Shown here: piece by piece, positions 9,898-21,306 of the stretch
Layout of the letters: each line of letters begins with the position of its first letter
How positions within the stretch are numbered: position 1 is the stretch's first letter
Source: Choricystis sp. odSpoLacu1
Lineage: Eukaryota > Chlorophyta > Trebouxiophyceae
NCBI GenBank assembly: GCA_958009055.1
Contig: OY253659.1
Location: 310,001-374,000, forward strand
Direction: 5' to 3'
Length of the DNA stretch: 64,000 nucleotides
Notes under the pieces: model-generated
What the model was told of the DNA's origin: nothing
Seen by the model: only the letters and a program-made list of their open reading frames with translations
Databases searched by the model: none
Made by a program: the position numbers and the translations under genes

Positions 9898-12420
9898 ATG
9901 GCCACCGCCCCCCTCACCATCCCCACCTCCCCCACCGCGCCGCTCGCGCGGCACCCCACCGCGGTGCGCCCCCACGAGCACGCCCGCCTGGTGCTGGCCA
10001 CGCGGGACGGGCGCGAAACCACCTACGTCATGACCAAACCCGCCATCATGCTGGGGCGGGACTCGGGGTGCGACTTGGTGTTGCCGCGGCGGGAGGTGAG
10101 CCGGATGCACGCGCGGCTGACTGCGTCCGACGACGACGCCGTCATGCTGGAGTCGCTGGGACGGGAGCCTGTGTGTGTGAATGGCCAGCCTGTGACGGCG
10201 CCTGTGGCGTTGAGCGATGGGGATGTCATCGAGATTGCGCTGGAAGGGCGGTCCAAAGTCATTCGGTTTGTGCAGCCGCGTGCTGTTGCCGACGAAACCG
10301 TGGCCATCATCGCCAAGGGTGACGTGCAGAGGCGTGCCCCGATGGGGGACGCCAACGCGCAGCGTTTGGCGGCGGCGCCTCCGCCGCCTCCGCCGCCGCC
10401 GCCGCCCCCGCACGCGGCCGCGTCTCGCCCGCCCCCGCCTCCTCCTCCCCCTCGGCGGGCTGCCGCCGCTGCCCCGGCCCGCCCCGCTTTCTCACCTGGC
10501 GAAGTCGCCCGTGCCGCCGTCGCCCTGGCCGCCCGCCGCGCTGCGGGGGGTGGTGTGGCGCCGCTCGCCACTCGTGTCGCCTGCGCGCGCCCGCCCCCGC
10601 CGCTACCCCCCGCCCGCCGCCCACTGCCACCCCATCAACAACAAGCCAGTGGCGGCCTGTTCATCCCGTGCGCCTCCGAGCTGGCCGCCCGCCGCGCTGG
10701 CCTGCGGAAGGTGACGCGTGGGGGCGACGGGTCGGCGGCCGCGAGTGAGTGCTTGGACGGCGCCATCATTGATGGCTCGGCTGTGGTGGCGGCAGCGGCG
10801 GCTGAGATCGCTGCCACGCCTGCCGTCACTGCCACGCCTGCCGAGGTCCCGCCTCCGCCGTCTGCTCGCTTCGCCGGCACTCCCGATGGCGTGGCCACCG
10901 ATGCCCCCCCCCCCCTCCACCCGCCGCCGCCGCGTGTCGAGGGGCGGCCGCACTCCCGCCGTCGACCCGGCGCACGAGGCCACGGCCAATCTGGGGGCGC
11001 GGGCGGCGGGCGGCGGCGACGCGGCTGCCGCGGCTGCCGCGGCGATCGCGCCACCTCTCGCCGACCCATCCCCGCTGCCCGCCCGCGCGCTGCGGATGTC
11101 CATGGCTGCTGATGCGAGCGTCCAGCTGGCGCCAGCTGCGGATGTGGCGGCGGCGGCGGCTGCAGGCGACAGCGCGCCGCCCCTCATTCCCCCCCGCCGC
11201 CGCCGCTGCCGCCGTGCACGCCGCCCTGCCCGGCACCGCGGCCGGCGCAGCGGACGACACGGTGGCGGTGCCGGCCGGCTGGTTTGCCAGCCTGGCGGAG
11301 GCGGTGCAGGCGGTGCCCGCGCCGTCGGCTTCGGTCGACGGTCCCGCTGTGTCGGCTGCCGCCGGCGACCCCACCATCGAGCTGCCTGGCTGGTTTGCTT
11401 CGCCCGAGCTGGCGACTGTGGGGCGGCAGCCGCCCCCTCCTCACTCCGCGGTGCGTGCCCTGGTGGCGGGCGCGTTTGCTGGTGCGCGTGCGGCCGCGGC
11501 CATTGATGCCCCCCCGCCCCCCCCCCCCCCCCACCACCACGGCACCCTCCCCCGCCCCCACGCTGCATGGCCTGGAGCCCACGCTGCGGCTGGCGGACTG
11601 GGGGGTGGAGGCCGCGGCCTCCCCCACCTTAGACTCCCCCGCCGCCTCGCCCGCGCCCTCGGCCGAGCTGACGGCCGACTTTACGGATGGGGAGGGCGAT
11701 GGCGGCGGCGGCGTGGATGGGCCTGGCCACGCTGTGGAGCCTACAGTGGTGCTGCCGCCGGGGTTGTTTGCGGAGGGTGGTGCTGGTGCCCCCACCGCCT
11801 CTGCCCCTGCCCTGCCCAGCACCACCTCCCTGGCGCGCTCCTACTACGTGCGCGCCGTGCTGGCGGAGCAACAATTGGCAGCGGCGCTGGCGGACGCGGC
11901 AGCCGCGCGCGCCGACGCGGCGCGTGTTGTGGGCGTGGTTGCCGCAGCGGCCGCGACGCAGCCGGCTGCGCCCGCCCTCCCCTCCTCCCGCGTCATCGTG
12001 GTGAGGCCGGGCGCGGCGCCGGCCATCGCGGTCCCCGCCCCAGGCGCCAGCACGCACGGCCGCGTCGTCGTCGTCCGTGCTAAGCGCTCCGCGCTGGCGT
12101 CGCCGCCCCGGTCGGCGCGGCCGCCCCCCGCCAAACGGGCACGGCGCGCTACTCCTGCTGCTGCTGCTGCTGCTGCTCCCGCCTCCTGCGGCTCCTGCGG
12201 CGCCTCGTCCGGCGTGCTGCTCTCCTGCGCTTGCGGCACCACCACTCACCCCAAGTGCGCCGGCCTGGCGCGCGCTCCGAGGGTGTTTGTGTGGACGTGT
12301 GAGGGGTGCAGCTCGCCGGCCACCGCACCGGCGTCGGCGGCGCGGCCCAGGCGGGGAGGGGGGACAGAGGCGGCCGCCGCGCCGGCGCGCGCGACGCGGT
12401 CGCGGGGGGCGAAAAAGTGA
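9898..12420 (+). CDS. FHA-domain protein with C-terminal PHD-type zinc finger (frame broken at poly-C runs)
   Basis: Start ATG at 9898 (context CACCATGGCC). Residues about 25-125 form an FHA domain: a beta-strand TTYVMTKPAIMLGRDSGCDL, then VSRMHARL and a VNGQPV turn, with the Arg/Ser/His pattern that binds phosphothreonine. Long Pro/Ala linkers follow. The C-terminus has Cys pairs CGSC, SCAC, then HPKC and CEGC with an intervening FVW, which fits a PHD finger, and a basic tail ATRSRGAKK. A motif recurs three times: VPAGWFASL, LPGWFASP and LPPGLFAEG. The frame shifts at C-runs 10904-10915, 11189-11195 and 11516-11532; the sense of the protein continues each time, so these look like sequence errors. 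Likely nuclear, reading phosphorylation and chromatin marks; this is inference. Confidence 0.68.
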
Positions 12421-12631
12421 GTGTTGTTTGCTGAAGCGTTTTCTTTCCTTTTTTGCGGTTGTGTTCAAGGGCCAGTGTTTTGATCATTTCTTCTTGACGC
12501 AGCCGGTGGCCCAACCAACCTCAAAAACAACGCAAAACAAGACGGCGACGACGCACTTCTCTCTTCGTCGTTTTTCCTTCCTCTGTTTTCTTTTTAGCCC
12601 TGCGCCCCTCCTTACCCAACTTTAAACCATC

Positions 12632-14082
12632 ATGGCGTACGTCACCGCGCCCGACGGGCGTCAGTGGGTGAGTTGGTTGGGAAGTGGGCGGTCTCGCCCC
12701 CAATGCAGCAAACCGACGCGTCAGCCGTCAGGGCGAGTGTTTGCGCCTCTGCTGCCCCTCTTCACCCCCGCACTCGCGGCGGTTGGCGCACACCAGCAAC
12801 ACGCGAAGCATGTGTGCGTGCATGTGTGCTCGATGTGGGGGGAACTGTGACTGAATTTCGCCTGCCCCCTCGCGGCGGCTCTAGTAAACTCCATCGGACG
12901 GCGTTTTTCTCCGGCCGGCCTCCTCCCGCCCGCGCCTCTCTCACACGCCCACTGTGGGCCATCGCGTCACACTGACACACACACACGCACTCCCCATTCC
13001 CCCCCCTTTTTTCAACTCAGCTGGAGGAAGACATCGACGATGGGCTCAAGTGGTCGATTTCGGTCACCAAAGTCCTCCACTCCGGTAAGTCCGACTTTCA
13101 GTCAGTGGAACTCGTCGAATCAGGCCCCTTTGGCAAAGTCCTGCTGCTGGACGGCAAGGCTCAATCCGCCGAGTCCGATGAACGCGTCTACCATGAAATG
13201 CTCGTCCACCCCGCCCTCCTGGCCCACCCCGCCCCCCGCCGCGTCTTTATCGCGGGTGGGGGCGAAGGCGCCACCGCGCGTGAAGTGTTGAGGCATGAAA
13301 CAGTGACCGAATGCGTCATGGTGGACATCGACGCGGTTGTGTGCGAATTCTGTGAAGCCCACCTCGCCGCCAACACGGCCGCCTTTGCCGACCCCCGCCT
13401 GAGACTCATTGTGGGCGATGCAGGCGCAGCCTTGGAGGCGGAGGCCGATGGTTCGTTCGACGTGATCATTGGGGATTTAGCTGATCCAGTCGCAGGCGGT
13501 CCCTGCTACCATTTGTACACCGCCGACTTCTACACAAATGTCGTCGCCAAGAAGCTGGCCCCAGGCGGCGTGTTTGTGACCCAGAGCGGCCCCGCGGGCG
13601 TGCTGTCGTCCGACCAAGTCTTCTCCTGCATTCACGCCACGCTCGCATCCGTGTTTCCGGCCGTCCTGCCGCTCACCGCCCATGTCCCCTCCTACGCCGA
13701 CACGTGGGGCTGGAACATCGCGTTTGGGGAGGGTGGGGAGGGTGGGGACCAACCGTCTGCCTCTGTGCGGCTGCCGGACGATGTGGTCGAAATCGACGCC
13801 CGCATCTCCGCCCGCGTCGGGGGCGGCTCCGACCTCTCCTTCCTGGATGGTGTGACTCTGCGGGGCGCCCGCTCCCTCAACAAGATCGTCAGGCGCGCGC
13901 TGGCGGAGGAGGAACACGTGTACACGGTGGACAATCCGTGAGTTGGGGTTGGTTGGGTGGTTGGGTGGGTGGGGGGGTTACAAAAAACGCGTCAAAAACC
14001 AACACACACTCACTCTCCTCCCACCCTTTTTCCCTTCATCAGCCGCTTTATCCATGGCGAAGGCATCCAGACATTGGTGTGA
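12632..14082 (+). CDS. ACL5: Thermospermine synthase (ACAULIS5-type aminopropyltransferase)
   Basis: Exons 12632-12667, 13021-13937 and 14043-14082 give 330 residues. The spermidine-synthase fold is clear: EEDIDDGLKWSI at the start, the substrate pocket FGKVLLLDGKAQSAESDE, the SAM-binding GGGEGATAREV, catalytic-region IIGDLADPVAGGPCY, and QSGPAG. The C-terminal RFIHGEG is typical of ACL5. The IGDLADPVEGG-like sequence and EEDIDD opening separate ACL5 from spermidine and spermine synthases. The enzyme adds an aminopropyl group from decarboxylated SAM to spermidine to give thermospermine, which in land plants limits xylem differentiation; in algae the role is unclear. Exon 1 codes only 12 residues and is followed by a 353-bp intron. 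The frame is intact throughout, unlike both neighbours. Confidence 0.9.
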
Positions 14083-14651
14083 GAAATGAAGCCCCCCCAC
14101 ACCTTAAGGTGTTTTTCTCGTGATTTGTCTTCCGAAGTTTTTTCTTTGTGCGCGATTCATTTCCCATCCGCTCCCCGCCCAGCACTGCCCCACGAGCTAC
14201 ACAACGACCGCCCCCTGTTTAATCAGAGAGAGAGAGTGAAACCGCGACCGGCGGTTGGTTCCGCCCCCATCCCCCCACCCCACCGCTCTGTTTTTTTTGC
14301 TTTTGGTTTTCCACACCTTTTGTTGCACCGAAAGACATCTTTCTTGATTCAAAGCACGCACGCGCCAGAGAGGGGCGGCTGACAATGCGTCACACACGCA
14401 CACACACGATCACGAATATACCCTGGAAAAGAGAGGTGTACTGAAGTTTTCGTCGCATATGTCGACACACCGAACCACGACGCCCTTTTTCCCCCTCATC
14501 GCTCTCCTCCCCGATCGCTCCTCTCCCCCCTCTCCCTCTCCCCTCCACCCCCACCAGAGAGCCTGCGCGCTCTCTCGCAAAGCCCCCAACCCGCGCGGCA
14601 GACACTGCGCACTCTTTGGCCAACAAATCCGCGGAAAAAACACCCGCTATC
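14083..14651. other. Intergenic region
   Basis: No gene supported. It carries pyrimidine-rich stretches and an AT-richer patch with GCATATG at about 14456, probably the promoter/5' UTR of the retinoblastoma-related gene. Confidence 0.5.
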
Positions 14652-17600
14652 ATGCAAGCGTGTCTTGACACGCTCGCGCTGCCGCCTCCTCTGGCGGCCG
14701 CGGTCGCCTCCCTGGCGGCGGCCGCCGATCAAGCTCTCCAGGACACCGTGAGTGTGGGGAGGGAGGGGAGGGAGGGTGGAGGAGAGTGTGGAAAAGGGCG
14801 CGCTCTCCTGAGGGTCTTGGGCGCTAATCGCGCCCAAGCCGCGTCCCTCCCTCCGCCCCGCTCCCGCGACCGCCGCCGCCCTCCCCGCCCCCCGCACCCC
14901 CCCCACATCGCACGCTGACTGACTTGTGGTTGCATCCACACCCTCCTTCCCCCCCCCCCCAGGACGGCTGCGACGCCGCGTGGCACGCCGCCCTGGTGCG
15001 CGTCGCGGTCTCGGCCGCGCCCGCCCACGGCGCCCCGTCCCTGCCCGCCACGCTGGCCGGGTGCGGCGTCAGGTGAGTGTGTGTGGAGTGGAGGCTGTGA
15101 GGAGGGGGAATGGGCCACGAATCAGGGGTGGCCCGGGGGGAACGCGGAGGTGACGGGGCTCCCCCTGCGATGCCCCGCCGCCGCCCCCGTTTCCCACCAA
15201 AAACGCGCGAAAGGGCGCGCGCCGCGTGCACTGTTTTGGCCCTCACCCTTGTGTCTCCTCACCCCACTCCACCCTCCCACAGCCTCTCCACCTACCTCAA
15301 GCACCTGCCCGTCATCGCCAAGCGGCTGGACGCGCTGCTGGCGGCTGTGCGCGCGCGCCTGGCGGGGGCGGACGCCTCCTCCCCACCCCCTCCCCCCCTC
15401 GACCGCGCGCTCACCGTGCGCGAGCTGCAGTCGGCCTACGTGTACGGTGCCGTCATGGTCAAGAAGGCGCGCGACCTGGTGCGTCCTTTTGTAGCGCCGC
15501 ACGCGGTGGATGGTGCTGCCCGCGTCACGTGGGCCCTCTTCGTCTCATCAAAGCACGCGCTCCTGCCCCCCTTCCCCGACCTGGTGACCGGTTTTGCCCT
15601 GCTCGTCGCCTGTGCTGCCTGGGTGATCGGCGCCCTGCCGGCGAGCGACCTGGCGGCGCCGGACGCGCTCCCCCGCGCGGCCGCGGCGGCCGACGCCTCG
15701 GACCGCTGTCCCTTCGACGTCGCCTCCGCCCTCATCGCCACCCACCGCGTCCCCCCCGCCGACGCGGCCCGCCTGGCGGACGCGCTGACGGCTTATGTGC
15801 GGGAGGTGCTGGGTGGTGTGCTGGCGTTCGATGCGACGGCCTCGCACGCCCGCGGGTGGCGCGTGCCGGAGCCGCGCGCTCCCGGCGCGCTCACACCCAC
15901 CGCCCTGCCCGCCGCCATCACCGCCCTGGGCGCGACATTCGCCACCGCCCCGGGCGTCTGCATCGATGAGCGCGGCTTCCTGGATGAGCCGCCGCCCCCC
16001 CTGCCCGCCACGCGGCCGGCTGTGGGCGACTCGTCGCCGCCGGCTGTGCCCGCCGGCGGCACGCCGCGCGGCCCCGCCCCCGTGGCCGCGTCCCGCCTGG
16101 CGACACCGCCCTCGCTATCCGGGTGCAGGGTGCTGTCGCCTGACGCCTCCACGCCGCATGCTCCCTTCCTGTCGCCCGCCGCGGGCACTCCGCGCGCCGC
16201 GCCGCTGCGCGCGGCGCCGTCGCCGCTGCGCACGCCCGCGTCCCCGCTGCGCCTGCTGCCGGGCGCTGGCAACGTGACGCATGGCGGCGCCTTTGGCAAC
16301 GCCTACGCCCTCGGCACCCCCGGGCGGCTGCTGGCGCCGCCCCTGCCGCGCGGTGGCGTCAGCGGCCTGCCCCCTCCTACCCCCGTCTCCGACGCCCTGG
16401 CCTCCCTCGCCTGGCTGCGCGACGCGGCGGCGGGGGGCGAGGAGGCGCCCGAGACGTTGATCGCTGCGTTGACGGCTGCCGGCGCGGACGCGGCCGCGGT
16501 CGTCGCGCGCGCACGCGCTGGGGCTGTCGCCGTTTTCGACGATGCCACCCCCCCCCCCCGCCGCCCCCGCCGCCGCGGCTGCCGCCGCCGTCCAAGCCGA
16601 CCGCCGCCGTGAGGCCGTCGGCCTGTACCTGCGCACCTTGGACACCGTGCTCGCGTCCGAGACGGCGAGGCTGACTGCGGTGGGTGGCAACGGCACCGCT
16701 GCCGCCACCCCCCCCCCCCCCCCCCCCCGCCTCCGCGCGCCGTCTCCGCCCTCGCCCGCGCTCAACGCTTCCACGCCGTCCTCTTCGCCCTGTCCTGCGA
16801 AGCCGTGGTGGCCGCCTACCGGTGCGCCACCCTGCCGTTTCCGGCTGTGCTGGACGCGCTCGCGCTCCCAGCCTTCGACGCGGTGAAAGGAGTGGACGCC
16901 TTCCTGCGCGCCAACGCGGCCGCCCCGCGCGGCGTCAAGCGCCACATCTACGCCCTGGAGGAAAGGTGCCTGGAGTCGGTGGCGTGGGCGGCGGGGTCGC
17001 CCCTGTACACGCTGCTGGCGGCGGCGGGGGGCGGCGGCGACGATGACGCCGACGACGCTGCCCTCTCCCCCGCCTCCACCCCCCTCCAAGCGCAAGGCTG
17101 CCGCCTCCGACGCCGGCACCCCGGACGGGACTCCCTCCAAGCGGGCGGCGGTGGCGTCCGACACGGACGGCACGCCGGTGAAGCACGCGCAGCAGGCGGC
17201 GGGTGACGGCCTCACCCCCACCCCCACCCCCACCGCCACGCCCGCCGGCAAGCCCGCCCTCGACGGCGCCTCCTCCCCCGCGTCCCCCGCCACCGCCAGC
17301 CTGGCGGGGCTGCTGGCCACCCCGCCCGCGCCGTCGGCCGCGGCGGCCGCCGCGTCCGCGTCCGCGACGCCCCACCCCCCCCCCGCCCGCCGCCGCCGCC
17401 ATCGTCGCCTCCTTCCTCACCCGTGTCGAACGCCTCATCACCCTGCGCGCGGTGGACTTGCTCGACTGGCTGGACTGGGGTAGTGGTGCCGCCTCCCCCG
17501 CCGCCGACCGGTCGGCCGCCGCGGCGCGCGTCACCTCTCTGCTGCGCTGGTGCGTGCACGAGGGAACCCCCCTCTTCCACGGCCGCCACGTGGACCAGAT

Positions 17601-18166
17601 CATGCTGTGCGCCGTGTACGGCGTGTGCAAGGTGGCCAGCGCGGCGCCCACGTTCCGGGACGTGGTGGCGGCGTACCGGCGGGCGCCGCACGCGCGGCCG
17701 GACGTGTTCCGCGCGGTGCCCCTCGACCCGCTGCCGACGGCGGGCGGCGCTGCCTCTGCCGCCAACCCCACTCCCCCCCGCCGCACGGGCGACATCATCC
17801 AGTTCTACAACACCGTGTTTGTGCCCGCCGCGCGCGAGCAGTTGCTGGCCTTGGGCGCGGGCGCGGCGCCCCCAGCGCCGCCGGCGCCGCGCGCAGCCGC
17901 CGCCGCCCGCGTGGCGGCCGGCCGCCGCGCAGCAGCCGCTGGTCGTCGTGTCCCCCATGGCGCCCGCCCCCACGACGGTGGCGCCCGCGGCGCCGCCCCT
18001 GGTGTTCGGCGTGACGCCGCTGCGCGGCGGCGGCAGCGTCGCCGATGTCAACGCCGCCCTCGGCGCCGCCGCCGCCGCCGCCGCCCCGCCCCCCGGCGAG
18101 GAGGCGGCCGCCGCGTCCGCGCTGCGGGGGCTGGTGGCGGCGGCGGCGACGTCGAGCGGGGCGTGA
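14652..18166 (+). CDS. RBR: Retinoblastoma-related protein (RBR/MAT3), frame broken at several C/G-rich runs
   Basis: Exons 14652-14747, 14963-15072 and 15283 onward. An N-terminal RB domain (LSTYLKHLPVIAKRLDALL) is followed by a pocket A start, PTPVSDALASLAWLRD, preceding a phospho-site-rich SP/TP linker with many TPR, SPLR and TPASPL motifs. Pocket B is clear: HVDQIMLCAVYGVCKV and GDIIQFYNTVFVP. RBR binds E2F/DP and LxCxE proteins and holds cells before S phase; the SP/TP sites are typical CDK targets. The frame shifts near C-runs 16548-16559 and 16708-16728, near 17079-17084, at 17375-17384 and in CGC repeats about 17880-17930. The product sense resumes after each shift, so I annotate one gene with likely sequence indels. 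Confidence 0.85.
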
Positions 18167-19559
18167 TGATTTGAAGAATGAGAAAAAAAAATACAAAAAA
18201 AAAAAACACGCACCCTTTGTGCCACGTGTTCGTGTGTGCCCCTTGTTTGTACCAGACCCCCACCACCCCCCTCTCACGCGGCACCCTCTTCCCCCCCTTT
18301 TTGCCCCCCCCCCCCCCCCCCCCCCGAAGGAAAAACAAGCCCACCCCTCTGAAACTCTCTGCAGAGTTTTTTGCCCCTTTGCCCTTTGAACGACCCCCCT
18401 TTTGTTTGTTTGTGCACAGATTTTTGCGCGACGCGCGTGGCGGGTTGCATCGCGAGCCCTCTTTGACTCAACATCGTTCGTTTTGGAAAAAAAAAACAAA
18501 AAACTCCCCCCTCTGTTTTTGCTCCCCTTAATTAGTATCGTCCCCCCTTTTCCCCTCCCCCCCCCCCCCCCTGCTCACACGCACGAACTCCCCCCCGGCT
18601 CAAGTGAGAGAATGGACGGAAGCTCGATCGGCGGGGGCGCGGGGGGTTCAGGCACACACTGACCCCCCCGCGCCAATCATCCTGCCCCCTTTTGTTTTTT
18701 CGTCCCTTGCTCGCTTGTCGGGGTGCTGGCTTTGTGTGCTGTGTGCGGTGTGCGTGGGGTTAACCATCGCGCCCGACCCGCTGCGCGCCCACGCGCCACG
18801 CAAACACACGGGGGGGGGGGGGGGGGGGGGGGGGGATGGCACGCTGGCGGCGGCCACTTTGTTGCCGCCCCCGCCCCCACACCCCTTCTCCCCCCCTTTT
18901 TGTTCTTTGGGTGTCCCGCGTGCGCCGCGCGCGGGGCGCGGAGACGCGTGCCGAGTCTTGGTGGTGGTGGTGGCGGCCTCGTGCGCCGACGTGGGCGTTG
19001 TTCGTCCCTCCCCCCTCTTGACTCGGTGCGTACTCACCCCCTTTTTTTAAAATTCCCTTTTTTGTTTCAGACCCCACCCACCGCACCGCACGCCTCCCAT
19101 GCCCCTTCATCCACTGATTTTGTGTGGGGCCAACCTCCTTGTTTCTCTCCCCCCTGCGTGTGCGCCCTGCGGCGACGCCCCCCCCCCCCCCCCCCCCCTA
19201 CGAAAAGCCAAGGCAGGTTCCCTACACTCCCCAACCAGTTGCAGTGGAGGCAAGCGGGGAGAGCCGGTTCTCTCTTTTTTTATTTCGAGATTTTCTCAAC
19301 CACACGCCACGAAAAAGCACCACTCCCCCCCCCCCTCCCGCTCCCCCCGGCTTGGATGCCACAGCTTGCACCACAACGGTTTTGATCCCCCGCTGCCCGG
19401 CAACAAAATGAATCCGTGCCCCCCGCCCCCCCCCCCCCCCCCCCCCCGCCTGATGTAAAGCGAAAGACCCCCCCTTTCTTTCCTTGCCGATGATTCCGAT
19501 GTGCACCACAAGCGTGTTCTACGGTCTGCTGCGAGTCTCACACCACACAGAGAGAAAAG
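18167..19559. repeat. Non-coding region dense in long poly-C/poly-G tracts
   Basis: No gene supported over 1.4 kb. Long tracts include C22 at 18304-18325, C14 at 18558-18571, G26 at 18810-18835, C21 at 19178-19198 and C21 at 19427-19447, with A- and T-runs between them. The open frames here are low-complexity and lack any domain. The tracts could form G-quadruplex/i-motif structures and also mark places where read accuracy is poor. Confidence 0.75.
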
Positions 19560-19907
19560 CTACAGCCCTCCTGCCTCCACCACCAACGCCCGCACCCGCG
19601 CCGCGAGCGCGCTCCCTCCCTCCCTCTCCACCCACCACCACGGCACCGCCACCGCGCGCCGCCCCGCCCGCCTCTCCCGCCGGGCGGCGGCTTCGGCGGT
19701 GCCGGACCCAGGGCGCCGGGCGCCGGGCGGGTAGTCGGGGGGCAGGCCAACGAAGATTGAGAGAGGGAGGGGGGAGGAGGGCGGGTCGTCGTCGCCACCC
19801 GCCACCACCACATCCACTGGCGCCCCGCCCGCCGTCACGGCCGCCACCCGCACGTCTGCGCAACCTGCAGCCTTTGCTGCCGCCGCCAGGGCTCGGGCGT
19901 GGGGGGC
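19560..19907 (-). CDS. RWD-like domain protein fragment, 5' end in assembly gap
   Basis: Reading leftward out of the gap, the minus strand gives VRVAAVTAGGAPVDVVV, then PLPLSIFVGLPPDYPPGARRP, the L-V-LP-DYPP turn typical of RWD/UBC-like folds, and ends ALAARVRALVVEAGGL with a stop at 19560. RWD domains are found in GCN2, RNF14/25 and RWDD proteins and mediate protein binding. The fragment is too short to say which. The segment between the YPP turn and the last helix is Arg-rich and may contain an indel. The start lies in or beyond the N run. Confidence 0.4.
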   Translation of the reverse strand, partial: APHARALAAAAKAAGCADVRVAAVTAGGAPVDVVVAGGDDDPPSSPLPLSIFVGLPPDYPPGARRPGSGTAEAAARRERRAGRRAVAVPWWWVEREGGSALAARVRALVVEAGGL

Positions 19908-20107
19908 NNNNNNNNNNNNNNNNNNNNNNNNNNNNNNNNNNNNNNNNNNNNNNNNNNNNNNNNNNNNNNNNNNNNNNNNNNNNNNNNNNNNNNNNNNNNN
20001 NNNNNNNNNNNNNNNNNNNNNNNNNNNNNNNNNNNNNNNNNNNNNNNNNNNNNNNNNNNNNNNNNNNNNNNNNNNNNNNNNNNNNNNNNNNNNNNNNNNN
20101 NNNNNNN
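19908..20107. other. Assembly gap of exactly 200 N
   Basis: Two hundred consecutive N. The round number suggests a nominal scaffold gap, so the true distance is unknown. It removes the 5' ends of the minus-strand RWD-like gene and the plus-strand coiled-coil gene. Confidence 0.97.
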
Positions 20108-21044
20108 CGCGCTCGCGGCCGCGCGCAGCGAGAGTGAAGAGCTGAGGCGGGCGCTGGAGGCCGCGGCGTGCGCGCCCGATGCCACCGCCGCCGCCAATGA
20201 ACAAGCCGCTGCTGCTGCCGCCGCGGCACAACGGCTCGCGGGGGAGGTGGCGGCCGCGTCGCGCGAACGCGCGGCGGCCGCGGCAGACGCTGCGGCCGCG
20301 CGGCGCGCCGCCGACTCTGCTCGGCGGGCGGCTGACGCGGCGGTGGCACGTGAAGCAGCGGCCCAGGATGCTGCCGCCGCCGCGGAGCTGGAGAGCAAGG
20401 GGCTGCGCACCGCGCTGACGGCCGCGCGCGCGCGCACAGAGCGGGCAGAGGCGGAGGCTGCTGCTGCCGCCACATCGCATCGCTCCACTCGCCCACCCAC
20501 CGCGGATGCAGCCCTGCGTGCCCTGCTGGCGTGCGCGCTACGGCGGGCGCGGTCTGCGCGCGCGGCGTTGGACAGCGCAGCGGGAGCGGGGCACCCCGCC
20601 ACCCTGTCACCTCCCCGCACTCCTGGCGACCTGCCCTCCCTGGCAGCCGCCCTGGACGATGCTCTTGCGACGTTGGAGACTGGGGCCGCTGCTGTCGCTG
20701 CCAGGCACGCGGCCGCCCCCACCGTCGCGGACGGCGCGCGCGCTGTGGCAGCGTTTGCCGCCCTGATGCCGCCCGCCGCCTCGCCCAAGCCCGCCACCCC
20801 GGTGCGCAGGCCGCGCAGCGCGGCTGCGTGTTTGTTGGCGGCGCCTTCATCACCCGCCGGGCTGGGGGGGGTGGCAGCGCTGCCCCCCGTCACCAAACCG
20901 ATGCTGCGCGGCGGGCGAGGCGCGGCGGCGGCGGGGGCGAGGGCCAGGGCCAGGCTGTTGGCGTTGCTGGCGCTCGGCGCGGTGGCTCAAGTGGGCACCG
21001 GCGTGGTGGCGTGGCACCAGATAGCCAGCCGGTGTGCGCGGTGA
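20108..21044 (+). CDS. Coiled-coil protein with C-terminal membrane anchor, 5' end in gap
   Basis: The frame is open from the gap. The first part is an Ala/Glu/Arg heptad-like coiled coil (SESEELRRALEAAACA, then repeated AAARRAADSARRAADAA). A Pro/Ala linker with phosphorylatable SPP and TPG sites follows. Near the end a hydrophobic helix, LLALLALGAVAQVGTGVVA, precedes a very short tail WHQIASRCAR. This is the layout of tail-anchored tethers such as golgins or SNARE-like factors, but no family motif is visible. The stop is TGA at 21042; the same bases form a good splice donor (GTGAGT), so a further exon cannot be excluded. Confidence 0.55.
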
Positions 21045-21072
21045 GTGAGTGGGAGGTGTGGGTTAACCACTG

Positions 21073-21077
21073 TGTAA
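21073..21077 (+). promoter_or_regulatory. Putative TGTAA polyadenylation signal
   Basis: TGTAA, the usual green-algal poly(A) signal, lies 29 bases after the coiled-coil gene's stop codon. This supports 21044 as the real gene end. Confidence 0.5.
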
Positions 21078-21306
21078 AGCTGATTTTGAATTGTTGATCG
21101 ATCTTTGTGTGTCTTGAAGCTCTCCCGTCGACCCCAAAACATAGTGCAGGCGTCGCGTGACGTGCTGAGTTGAGTCGGACACGGGGGGAGACGAGCAGAC
21201 GCGCTTTTCGCGAGACGCTTCACAAAGCGTCTTCGTTTCTGCTTGCGTGAGCCTGCGCACCCCCCCAAAAAAAAACACTCGCCGCAGCGCCCACAACCCA
21301 CACGCC

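Noticed and set aside
19835..20896. Minus-strand Ala/Ser-rich frame opposite the coiled-coil gene
   Set aside because: It crosses the N gap and mirrors the heptads of the plus strand; the plus frame ends with a membrane helix and a TGTAA signal.
21120..21240. Possible small structured RNA: hairpins AGACGC-TTCACAAA-GCGTCT and CGCG-CTTTT-CGCG near 21200-21232
   Set aside because: The stems are short (4-7 bp) and lie in a 3' flank or promoter; no known RNA family features were found.
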